The translations under genes were made by a program, and so were the position numbers. Positions 8,075 through 15,416 of a stretch of DNA of 26,736 nucleotides are shown piece after piece. Under the pieces are notes generated by a model, which was not told where the DNA came from, made no database searches, and worked only from the letters and a program-made list of their open reading frames with translations. How positions within the stretch are numbered: the stretch's first letter is position 1; every line of letters begins with the position of its first letter. Source of the stretch: Clostridiales bacterium UBA3953 (lineage in GTDB: Bacteria; Bacillota; Clostridia; Oscillospirales; CAG-272); contig DGDL01000083.1 of the NCBI GenBank assembly GCA_002385415.1, positions 10,758 through 37,493 of the forward strand, in the 5' to 3' direction.

Positions 8075-10477
8075 ATGGAAAACGGCGGCAAAAAAGTTTA
8101 TTACGCGATAGGCAACGCCCATCTTGACCCGGTTTGGATGTGGCGCTGGACCGAAGGCTATGCCGAGGCAAAAGCCACGTTCCGCTCGGCGCTCGACAGG
8201 ATGAAGGAATTTGACGATTTTGTGTTCACCTGCTCGTCGGCATCGGTATACCAGTATATCGAGGAAAGCGCGCCCGAAATGTTTGAGGAGATAAAACAGC
8301 GGGTGGCACAGGGACGCTGGGTGATTGTCGGCGGCTGGTGGGTTCAGCCCGACTGCAACCAGCCCTCGGGTGAAGGCTACGCACGTCAAAGCCTGTATTC
8401 ACAGCAGTATTTTAAATCGCGTTTCGGTGTCACGGCCCGTGTCGGATACAATGTCGACTCGTTCGGGCACAACTACATGCTGCCCCAGATACTCAAGAAA
8501 AGCGGGATGGACTATTATGTTTTCATGCGCCCCGGCGAGCATGAAAAGCATCTTGAAACCGACCTGTTCCGCTGGACATCGCCGGACGGCAGCTCGGTTT
8601 TGGCATACCGGCTCGGCGATCCGTATTGTGCCAATTTTGACACCGACGAGGAGCTTGAGCGCTGCCTGATAAGAAGCGATGCCAACCATCGCCCCGACCG
8701 GCCAGAGCGCATGTTCTTTTACGGCGTGGGCAACCACGGCGGCGGCCCGACCATCAAAAATATAGAGGCGCTGCGCAGGCTGCGCGAGTCCGGGCGCGCC
8801 GATGTCATATTCTGCGACCCCGGCAGATTTTTTGACGATGTCGAAAAGCTGTACGGCAGTGAAATCCCGGCTTATACCGACGACCTCCAACATCATGCAA
8901 GCGGCTGTTATTCGGCGGTGTCCGAGATAAAAACGCTCAACCGCCGCGGCGAAATGGAATTGCTTGCGGCAGAGGTGTACTCGGCGCTCGCGGCAAATCT
9001 TATAGGCACAAAAATGCCAAACGAGCGGCTTGAATATGCCTGGCACAACGTCTGTTTCAACCATTTCCATGACACGCTCGGTGGCTGCAGCATCCGGGAA
9101 GCGTACGATGATGCGCGCATGTTCGGCTATGAATCGCTTGCGATAGCGGCGAAAATCGAAAACGCCGCGCTGCAGTCGATTTCGTGGGCGGTCGACACGA
9201 TGAAGTTCCACACGCCTATTTTTGTGTTCAACCCCCATCCGTGGGAGGTAACGCAGCTTGTCCGCGTCAATCACCGCTATCGCGGCGGCGTGACCGCGCC
9301 CGACGGCACGCGCGTACCCGCCCAGTACATACGCTCATCGTCCGAGCCTTGCACCGGCTCGCAAGACGTGATTTTCGTTGCCACGGTTCCGGCATACGGT
9401 TTCACCGTTTACGATGTTCATGGCGAGCCCGACACGCAGCCGGCTGAAGGCGTACCCCGCGCGGAAGGCAATGTGCTTGAAAATGCGTATCTGCGTATAG
9501 AATTTGAGCCTCACACGGGTTATATGCGCTCGATGATTGACAAAACTGCAGGTCGCGAGCTGCTTTCAGGGCCGGGAGCCGCCCCGGTTGTCATAGACGA
9601 GTATTATCATGACACCTGGAGCCACGCAAAAAACTTCTTTGACCGAGAGATCGCGCAGTTTTCGGACGCGGAGATTAGCGTAATCGAAAACGGCCCGGTT
9701 CGCGCGACGCTCAAAGTCGTCAGCCGATACAACAAGTCCACGCTGACGCAGTATTTCTCGCTCGACTACACGTCGCGCACGCTGTCGGTCGAGGCGAAAA
9801 TCGACTGGCACGAAAAACACAAGATGCTCAAGCTGCGTTGGCCGGTCGCGACCGAACAGCCGCGCGCCTTCTACGAGGTGCCGTTCGGCTGGATAGAGCG
9901 CCCCTGCGACGGCGAGGAGGAGTGCGGCCAGCAGTGGACAGCCGTCCGCGGCAAAGACTGCGGGATGGCGCTGCTTAACAGCAACAAATACAGCTTCTCG
10001 ATAAAGGATACCGAGCTCAACCTCACGGTCGTGCGCAGCCCGCTTTACGGCGACCACGGAAACGTGCGCTCTCCCGAAGCCGAGTTTACCGACCAGGGCG
10101 AGCACGCATTTGAATATGAGTTGATGCCGCTGTCGTCCGATACAGATTGGAACGAGATTGTACGCCGCGCACGCCAGCTCAACAAAAAATTGACCTATAT
10201 CGCCGAAAATCGCCACGAAGGGCGGATCAAGGAATCGTCGTTTGCCGGTGTGTCGGTTGACAAGCCGAACATTATCATATCAACCGTCAAGGCGGCTGAG
10301 GACGGCCGTGGCATGATAATCCGCGCATACGAAACCGACGGCAAAGCGGTGACGGCGCGTATCACATGCCCGCTCGCCGGTCTGGACGCAGACTTATCTT
10401 TTTCGCCCCACGAGGTTCGCACTCTGCGCATCATAGACGGCGAGTATAAAGAAACTCTGATAACGGAGCTTGACTGA
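8075..10477 (+). CDS. Alpha-mannosidase, glycoside hydrolase family 38
   Basis: An 800-residue retaining zinc-dependent alpha-mannosidase. GH38 marks are the zinc His16/Asp18 in GNAHLDPVW, the nucleophile Asp128 in NVDSFGHNYMLPQ, GNHGGGPT (His221) and the zinc His in FNHFHDTLGGCS (329-337). The C-terminal half (about 480-800) is the usual beta-sandwich region. No signal peptide, so it probably works in the cytoplasm on imported mannosides. The start at 8075 has GGAGG 9 nt upstream; an ORF reading back to 8000 would begin upstream of the promoter. The gene ends 3 nt before a ROK kinase, suggesting release and then phosphorylation of a sugar. The exact linkage preference cannot be read. Confidence 0.95.
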   Translation: MENGGKKVYYAIGNAHLDPVWMWRWTEGYAEAKATFRSALDRMKEFDDFVFTCSSASVYQYIEESAPEMFEEIKQRVAQGRWVIVGGWWVQPDCNQPSGEGYARQSLYSQQYFKSRFGVTARVGYNVDSFGHNYMLPQILKKSGMDYYVFMRPGEHEKHLETDLFRWTSPDGSSVLAYRLGDPYCANFDTDEELERCLIRSDANHRPDRPERMFFYGVGNHGGGPTIKNIEALRRLRESGRADVIFCDPGRFFDDVEKLYGSEIPAYTDDLQHHASGCYSAVSEIKTLNRRGEMELLAAEVYSALAANLIGTKMPNERLEYAWHNVCFNHFHDTLGGCSIREAYDDARMFGYESLAIAAKIENAALQSISWAVDTMKFHTPIFVFNPHPWEVTQLVRVNHRYRGGVTAPDGTRVPAQYIRSSSEPCTGSQDVIFVATVPAYGFTVYDVHGEPDTQPAEGVPRAEGNVLENAYLRIEFEPHTGYMRSMIDKTAGRELLSGPGAAPVVIDEYYHDTWSHAKNFFDREIAQFSDAEISVIENGPVRATLKVVSRYNKSTLTQYFSLDYTSRTLSVEAKIDWHEKHKMLKLRWPVATEQPRAFYEVPFGWIERPCDGEEECGQQWTAVRGKDCGMALLNSNKYSFSIKDTELNLTVVRSPLYGDHGNVRSPEAEFTDQGEHAFEYELMPLSSDTDWNEIVRRARQLNKKLTYIAENRHEGRIKESSFAGVSVDKPNIIISTVKAAEDGRGMIIRAYETDGKAVTARITCPLAGLDADLSFSPHEVRTLRIIDGEYKETLITELD

Positions 10478-10480
10478 GAT

Positions 10481-11434
10481 ATGCTGCTCGGGCTTGACAT
10501 AGGCGGAACAAAATGCGCGGTTTCGACCGGCGAGGTGCATGCAGGCGGCATAAAAATCACCGCAAAGCGGAGATTTGATACTCCGCACGGTCTTTCGCGC
10601 GACCAGATAATAGCAAGGCTTGCCGACGAGGTAGAAGAGCTGTTTGACCCCTCGGTAAAAGCAATAGGAATTTCCTGCGGCGGGCCGCTTGACAGCAAAA
10701 GCGGCATTATACTGTCTCCCCCAAACCTCCCGGGCTGGGATGATATTCCTATTGTAGATGCTTTGTCGGAGCGGTTCGGCGTACCGGCAGCCATCCAAAA
10801 CGACGCCAACGCCTGCGCTATGGCAGAGCATCGGTATGGCGCGGGGAAGGGAACTAAAAACATGATTTTCCTGACCTTCGGCACCGGGATGGGCGCAGGC
10901 TTGATTTTAAACGGCCGGATTTATACCGGAACAAACGATATGGCCGGGGAAATAGGGCATATCCGCATGGCGCCGTTCGGCCCGGTCGGATACGGCAAAT
11001 CGGGCAGCTTTGAAGGGTTTTGCAGTGGCGGCGGCATAGCCCAGCTCGGCCGCGATATGGCGCTCGAGCAAATCCAGCGCGGCACGCCGGCAAAATATTG
11101 CCCGAGCGTCCAGTCGCTGTCCGGCGTAACCGCAAAAACCATAGCCGACGCCGCCGATGCGGGAGACGAGGTCGCGGCAGATGTATACAGGCGTTGCGGC
11201 GAGATGCTGGGTCGCGGGCTTGCGGTGCTTATTGACATTTTGAATCCCGAGCTTATTGTCATAGGCAGCATATTCGCGCGCAGCGAAAACCTGTTCCGCG
11301 AGGCTATGGAGCGCGAGATAGAGCGCGAGGCGCTGGAGCATTCGCGCGCTGTCTGTCGTATTGTGCCCGCCGCGCTCGGCGAGCAAATAGGCGATTACGC
11401 CGCGCTCGCCGTCGCGCACAGCGCAGCGCAGTAA
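10481..11434 (+). CDS. ROK-family sugar kinase lacking the zinc-cysteine motif
   Basis: A 317-residue ROK protein, likely an ATP-dependent hexose kinase. The phosphate-binding loop LGLDIGGTKCAV (3-14), the catalytic Asp108 in QNDANAC, the second glycine block LTFGTGMGAG (131-140) and GEIGH (156-160, substrate His160) are present. It lacks a DNA-binding N-terminus, so it is an enzyme, not a repressor. The family zinc motif C-x-C-G-x-x-G-C-x-E is replaced at 169-178 by V-G-Y-G-K-S-G-S-F-E, with all three Cys missing but the Gly and Glu kept, pointing to a zinc-free ROK subgroup. It starts 3 nt after the mannosidase stop, so the natural substrate may be mannose or another sugar from the mannoside (inference). 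Confidence 0.9.
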   Translation: MLLGLDIGGTKCAVSTGEVHAGGIKITAKRRFDTPHGLSRDQIIARLADEVEELFDPSVKAIGISCGGPLDSKSGIILSPPNLPGWDDIPIVDALSERFGVPAAIQNDANACAMAEHRYGAGKGTKNMIFLTFGTGMGAGLILNGRIYTGTNDMAGEIGHIRMAPFGPVGYGKSGSFEGFCSGGGIAQLGRDMALEQIQRGTPAKYCPSVQSLSGVTAKTIADAADAGDEVAADVYRRCGEMLGRGLAVLIDILNPELIVIGSIFARSENLFREAMEREIEREALEHSRAVCRIVPAALGEQIGDYAALAVAHSAAQ

Positions 11435-11445
11435 AGCAGATATAC

Positions 11446-11567
11446 TTGCCGGGCAGCTGGGTGAAAATCCGCTCTGCTGATGCGGCGACAGGATTTGATT
11501 TCGCATGAAAAGGCAACCGACTTTACACGGCGTGAGGCGCAAGAGCGCTTCTACACGTCGTGTAAAG
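11446..11567 (+). other. Structured intergenic leader upstream of the MFS gene
   Basis: The 208-nt gap between the ROK and MFS genes contains nested complementary segments. TTGCC (11446-11450) pairs with GGCAA (11512-11516), and inside it AAATCC (11465-11470) with GGATTT (11491-11496). Next comes a long hairpin at 11521-11567: CTTTACACG/CGTGTAAAG (9 bp), one G/T mismatch, CGTG/CACG (4 bp), a 3-nt bulge, AGGCGC/GCGCTT (6 bp with one G-U) and an AAGA tetraloop. No T-run follows, so it is not a standard terminator. It matches no riboswitch family that I recognise. It may be a cis-regulatory RNA, an operator or an mRNA processing or stability element. Confidence 0.5.
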
Positions 11568-11642
11568 CTAAAGGATTTACAGTAGCATATAGACCCGGAA
11601 AAATACTGACGCTTTGGCGGGCGATAAAAGACGCCGTTGGAT

Positions 11643-12962
11643 ATGGCTCTGATAAACGCTTTGAAACTGTTTTCGCTGCGCGATGAGGGCGGCAAGGGAC
11701 GCGCAGCCCTGATGTTTTCGGCGGTAAGCGATATGCTGATATTGCAGCTTACCGGCGGTATATTCTACACCGGATTTTTGGTCGGCTATGATTTTGACAT
11801 TGTCAATATCGGCGTGCTGACATTTATCCCGTTTCTGGCAAATATATTCGGCGTGCCGCTGACGCCGCTCGTGCTCCGCCGCTTCAAAAAGCGCAAAGCT
11901 GTTATAACAATCGCAAGGACATCATATTATCTAATTAATATTCTCGGTATAACCCTGCTCCCGATGTTTGTGACCGGCAGCGCCGCAAGACTCGGCTGGA
12001 TGGCAGCTATTATATTTGTCTCGAATCTGGTCAACACAATTTCGGTTGCAGGATACAATGCGTGGTACATAAACTACCTGCCCGAGCATGTGCGTGCCGA
12101 CTATTTTTCCATTTCGCAGTTTTTGTCGTATTTTATCCCGGGGATATTGATACTTGTGTCGGGCGCACTTGCCGACTCGCTAACCGGCTCGCCGCACCAG
12201 ATGATAATTATCATCGCGCTGCGCTATGTGGCACTTGCGGTGGGTTTGCTAAATGTAATTGTGCTCGCACTGCCGAAGGAGCAACCGTACAGCGAAACTG
12301 AAACCGCCCGCATAACCGAGATACTCACCACCCCGCTGCGCAACAGACCGTTTATGCTGACAATGCTGATGGTCTTTATCTGGCAGTTTTCGCTCAATGC
12401 CTACAGTTCGCTGTTCACCGTCTATCTTTTGAACGACATCGGCGTGTCGTATCTGTTTTACAACATCATAATTGCAACATACTCGCTGTTTTTTATCTTC
12501 TTTTCGGGATTTTGGAAGCGCTGGATTTCACGCACGTCCTGGTTTGGGGTATACGGCGTCACGATGCTGATAAACATACCCGCCCAGTTTGCGCTCGCGT
12601 TTGTGTCCCCCTCAAACTATGTGCCGCTGATGCTCGCCACAAGATACACACAGCATTTTATCGGTATCGGGCAAAACGTCAGTTACGCAAATTTCCAGTA
12701 TATATTCATCCCCGAAGGAGACAGAATAACATACACGTCGTTTTATCAGCTGACACTTAATGCAGGCAACTTTGCAGGCTTGGCGTTCGGCACTGCTTTC
12801 CTTGCGCTGCTGCCCGATTTTTCGATGAATATATTTGGCATAACGCTTGGCGGTGTGCCTTTCCTTGTTATGGTAAACGCCGCGGCATCCGCGGTGCTTG
12901 CGCCGCTGTCCTTTTGGATGGCAAGGCGCTATGAAACTCGGGAGCGGGCAGCAAGTGAATAA
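11643..12962 (+). CDS. MFS transporter, probably for a sugar or glycoside
   Basis: A 439-residue integral membrane protein of the major facilitator superfamily with about 12 hydrophobic segments. It has the cytoplasmic basic loop LRRFKKRK between early helices (as in the MFS loop 2-3 signature region), a charged central loop (EQPYSETETARITEIL) that divides the two six-helix halves, and a basic C-terminus. It belongs to a group of Clostridia-type MFS proteins with the N-terminal pattern LFSLRDEG..KG. I use the ATG at 11643; a TTG two codons earlier is possible, and neither has a clear Shine-Dalgarno. Its position after the mannosidase and kinase suggests uptake of their substrate, but the 208-nt structured gap suggests separate control. 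Confidence 0.82.
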   Translation: MALINALKLFSLRDEGGKGRAALMFSAVSDMLILQLTGGIFYTGFLVGYDFDIVNIGVLTFIPFLANIFGVPLTPLVLRRFKKRKAVITIARTSYYLINILGITLLPMFVTGSAARLGWMAAIIFVSNLVNTISVAGYNAWYINYLPEHVRADYFSISQFLSYFIPGILILVSGALADSLTGSPHQMIIIIALRYVALAVGLLNVIVLALPKEQPYSETETARITEILTTPLRNRPFMLTMLMVFIWQFSLNAYSSLFTVYLLNDIGVSYLFYNIIIATYSLFFIFFSGFWKRWISRTSWFGVYGVTMLINIPAQFALAFVSPSNYVPLMLATRYTQHFIGIGQNVSYANFQYIFIPEGDRITYTSFYQLTLNAGNFAGLAFGTAFLALLPDFSMNIFGITLGGVPFLVMVNAAASAVLAPLSFWMARRYETRERAASE

Positions 12963-13017
12963 AATGTAAAAAATCAGAAAATTAAGTCTGCGACCGGTAT
13001 AAAATCTGCCGCAGCGC

Positions 13018-13046
13018 TTGACAAACCACCACGTCCTAAGTATAAT
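13018..13046 (+). promoter_or_regulatory. Consensus promoter of the DUF177-rpmF operon
   Basis: Perfect TTGACA (13018-13023), 17-nt spacer, perfect TATAAT (13041-13046). It overlaps the start of the longest reading frame at 13018, which shows that the real start codon must be farther downstream. Confidence 0.93.
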
Positions 13047-13074
13047 ACCTATTATGGCATTACCGAGTGAAAAA

Positions 13075-13611
13075 ATGATACTGACAAACGGCGAAAAGAT
13101 AGATTTGCGCAGCCTGCTTGCGGAAGAGATAACCACGCTGCCCTTTGAATACCGGTATAAAAACTTCAACCCGGGAAAAGGGTATGCCGACATCAAACCT
13201 GTGGGCGACGCATGTCTCGACGGCCGTATAACAAATAATGCAGGGTATATAAGGCTTGATGCCGTGCTTACTCTGCAATATCGCACTGCATGCGCGCGGT
13301 GCGCTGCTGAACTTGAGCGCACACTGCATGTCCCAGTAGAACGAGATATTGCTATTCGCGGACAGCTGGAGGACGAGGACACCGACGATTATCTTTTCAT
13401 AGACGGTGAAGAGCTCGATCTGGAGCCGCTGACCGTTGAAGAAATCTACCTCGGTCTGCCGATGCGCGAGCTATGCTCGGAGGACTGCCGCGGCCTTTGC
13501 TCAAAATGCGGCAAAAATTTCAATGAAGGCACATGCTCCTGCCCGGAGCGCGAACCCGATCCGAGGCTCGCGATCCTCTCAAAGTGGAGCGAGAAACACA
13601 GCCAACAGTAA
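13075..13611 (+). CDS. DUF177 (YceD/YlbN) family protein
   Basis: A 178-residue member of the YceD/YlbN family, normally co-transcribed with rpmF. The family is implicated in 23S rRNA accumulation or ribosome production in bacteria and plastids. The N-terminal LDLRSLL-like segment (IDLRSLLAEE), the central CARCAAEL pair, an acidic middle (EDEDTDDYLFIDGEELDLEPL) and the C-terminal cysteine cluster CSEDCRGLCSKCGKNF...CSC match it. The start at 13075 is chosen because the promoter -10 ends at 13046 and predicted transcription begins near 13053; an ATG at 13054 would be leaderless and a GTG/TTG at 13018 lies inside the promoter. 27 nt separate it from rpmF. The plsX gene often found next is absent. 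Confidence 0.88.
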   Translation: MILTNGEKIDLRSLLAEEITTLPFEYRYKNFNPGKGYADIKPVGDACLDGRITNNAGYIRLDAVLTLQYRTACARCAAELERTLHVPVERDIAIRGQLEDEDTDDYLFIDGEELDLEPLTVEEIYLGLPMRELCSEDCRGLCSKCGKNFNEGTCSCPEREPDPRLAILSKWSEKHSQQ

Positions 13612-13638
13612 CGCGTATACAGAAGGAGGATCACGGAT

Positions 13639-13821
13639 ATGGCGGTTCCCAAGCGAAAGACATCGAAGGCAAGACGCGATAAAAGGCGTGCCAGTACCTG
13701 GAAGCTTGAGATGCCCGGCATGGTTAAGTGCCCCAAGTGCGGAGAGTACAAGCTGTCGCACAGGGTATGCACTTCTTGCGGCACTTACAACGGCAAGGAA
13801 GTCATACAGGTCGAAGCTTAA
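13639..13821 (+). CDS. rpmF: 50S ribosomal protein L32
   Basis: A 60-residue L32: MAVPKRKTSKARRDKRRA N-terminus followed by a zinc ribbon CPKCGEYKLSH...CTSCGTYNGKEV. Four Cys are kept, the zinc-binding (C+) form. A strong AGGAGG ribosome site lies upstream. Second gene of the DUF177 operon and followed by a hairpin terminator about 70 nt later. Confidence 0.98.
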   Translation: MAVPKRKTSKARRDKRRASTWKLEMPGMVKCPKCGEYKLSHRVCTSCGTYNGKEVIQVEA

Positions 13822-13888
13822 GGTACAATGCCGGACAAATCCCACCGGACGAGTTCGGCTACATATCCGGCTGAGATGCCGGCCAGCG

Positions 13889-13925
13889 GGCGTGTATCGA
13901 TCATGGTATCGTACACGCCTTTGTT
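13889..13925 (+). terminator. Probable terminator after rpmF
   Basis: GGCGTGTA (13889-13896) pairs with TACACGCC (13912-13919), extended by CGAT/ATCG above a one-base bulge, then TTTGTT. The 67 nt between the rpmF stop and this hairpin hold repeated CCGGA/TCCGG pieces that could also fold. A 44-codon ATG frame at 13828-13962 runs across the hairpin and is not considered a gene. Confidence 0.75.
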
Positions 13926-14009
13926 AGCCGCACCCGATTTCCCTGAATCTGTAGCTTTCTAGCAAATATTACATAAAACAAAGCGTATTTTGAGAGGCGG
14001 TGTATCCCT

Positions 14010-15311
14010 GTGGTCGAAATATACGGAGTCGAGCCGGGCTCGGCGGCAGAGCGTGCCGGACTGCGCCCCGGCGACTGTCTTATTTCCATAAACGGGCACG
14101 AGATAACCGACGTGCTTGATTACAGGTTTTATCTTGCCGAACCGCAGGTAACATTGAAAATACACCGCGGACCGGAGCTTTTCGATGTGAGCATCGAAAA
14201 AGGCGAATACGACGACATCGGACTTGAGTTTCGCACGTTTTTGATGGACGAGAAGCGAACCTGCCGCAACAAGTGCGTGTTCTGCTTTATCGACCAGCTG
14301 CCGCCCGGCATGCGCGAGAGCCTGTATTTCAAAGACGACGACTCGCGCATGTCATTTATGATGGGCAACTACATCACGCTGACCAATCTTTCCGAAAAAG
14401 ACATAGACCGCATAATTTTGATGCGCACCTCGCCGCTGAACATCTCTGTGCACACCACCAATCCCGAGCTGCGTGTGAAAATGCTAAATAACAAGCGCGC
14501 CGGCAATGTTATGGAGCACATGCGACGGTTTGCGTCAGCAAATATCAAGCTGAACTGTCAGATTGTGCTGTGCAAAGGTCTCAACGACGGCGCGGAGCTT
14601 GACAGAACCATGGCTGATCTGGCGTCTCTTTGGCCGGCGGTGCAAAGCGTATCCGTCGTGCCTGCCGGGCTGACGAAATATCGCGAGGGACTTTATCCGC
14701 TCGAGCCGTTTTCCCCCGGCGAGTGTGCAGATATTATCGGGCAGGTCAATGCATTTTCCGAGCGCTGTCTGGAAAAGTGCTCCTCGCGCATATTCTTCTG
14801 TGCCGACGAGTTTTATATAAAGGCAAACATGCCGATACCGCCGGCGAAAGATTATGAAGATTATCCGCAGCTTGAAAACGGAGTCGGCATGATACGCTTG
14901 ATGCAGAACGAGTTTGACGAGGCTGTATCCGATCTCTCGGATTTTGACCTTTCCCGGCGCCGCGACATATCTGTCGCCACCGGAGAGGCTGCCTTTGACT
15001 TTATTTCGGGGCTGGTGGAGGCGCTGAAAAAGAAGGCTCCGAATCTTGACTGCAAGGTTTATAAAATTAAAAACGAATATTTCGGAGAGAATATAACCGT
15101 AGCGGGGCTGATAACCGGTGTTGACCTGTATCGCCAGCTCCGCGGCAAACAACTTGGTGAAACATTGTATCTCACAAGGTCTATGCTGCGCAGCGAGGGG
15201 GACATGTTCCTCGATTCGATGACGCCCGAGGAGCTGTCAGGTCTTCTCGGCGTTCGCATAAAGTTTATCGCAAACGACGGATTTGAATTTGTGAATGTAC
15301 TGCTCGGCTGA
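14010..15311 (+). CDS. DUF512 family PDZ/radical-SAM-like protein
   Basis: A 433-residue protein of the family seen next to der in many Clostridia. An N-terminal PDZ-like domain (1-65, VEPGSAAERAGLRPGDCLISING) is followed by a radical-SAM-type cluster motif C85-RNK-C89-VF-C92 and a TIM-barrel segment (SPLNISVHTT...NIKLNCQIVLCKGLNDG). The C-terminal DUF512 region (about 210-430) includes VPAGLTKYREGLYPLEPF and ITVAGLITGVDL. Substrate and reaction are unknown; a role in Fe-S-dependent modification is only implied by the motif. The start is GTG at 14010 with AGAGGCGG upstream. Order DUF512-der-plsY fits a block known in clostridia. Confidence 0.88.
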   Translation: MVEIYGVEPGSAAERAGLRPGDCLISINGHEITDVLDYRFYLAEPQVTLKIHRGPELFDVSIEKGEYDDIGLEFRTFLMDEKRTCRNKCVFCFIDQLPPGMRESLYFKDDDSRMSFMMGNYITLTNLSEKDIDRIILMRTSPLNISVHTTNPELRVKMLNNKRAGNVMEHMRRFASANIKLNCQIVLCKGLNDGAELDRTMADLASLWPAVQSVSVVPAGLTKYREGLYPLEPFSPGECADIIGQVNAFSERCLEKCSSRIFFCADEFYIKANMPIPPAKDYEDYPQLENGVGMIRLMQNEFDEAVSDLSDFDLSRRRDISVATGEAAFDFISGLVEALKKKAPNLDCKVYKIKNEYFGENITVAGLITGVDLYRQLRGKQLGETLYLTRSMLRSEGDMFLDSMTPEELSGLLGVRIKFIANDGFEFVNVLLG

Positions 15312-15338
15312 CAAAACGAGTGTAACCAAACGGGGCTC

Positions 15339-15368
15339 TTGAGGTATATAAGTATATGAAGGTATGAT
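15339..15368 (+). promoter_or_regulatory. Possible promoter of der, inside an inverted repeat
   Basis: TTGAGG (15339-15344), 18-nt spacer, TATGAT (15363-15368). It is flanked by CGGGGCTC (15331-15338) and GAGCGCCCCG (15372-15381), complementary except for a one-base bulge, so a dimeric regulator could bracket the promoter. Confidence 0.5.
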
Positions 15369-15416
15369 ACGGAGCGCCCCGACGTGTTATATCACAGAGA
15401 AGGGAACGTTTCAAAT

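Noticed and set aside
11446..11516. Resemblance to part of a cobalamin riboswitch (GGGTGAAAATCC and GCGGCGACAG)
   Set aside because: The order and the key downstream GCCAGGAGACCTGCC-like segment are absent, and the adjacent genes are not linked to cobalamin.
11480..11686. 68-codon plus-strand ORF between the ROK and MFS genes
   Set aside because: No ribosome site, no homology recognised, covers the hairpin and overlaps the MFS start in another frame. A real small protein cannot be fully excluded.
13828..13962. 44-codon ORF after rpmF
   Set aside because: It runs through the terminator hairpin, has no clear ribosome site and no recognisable protein pattern.
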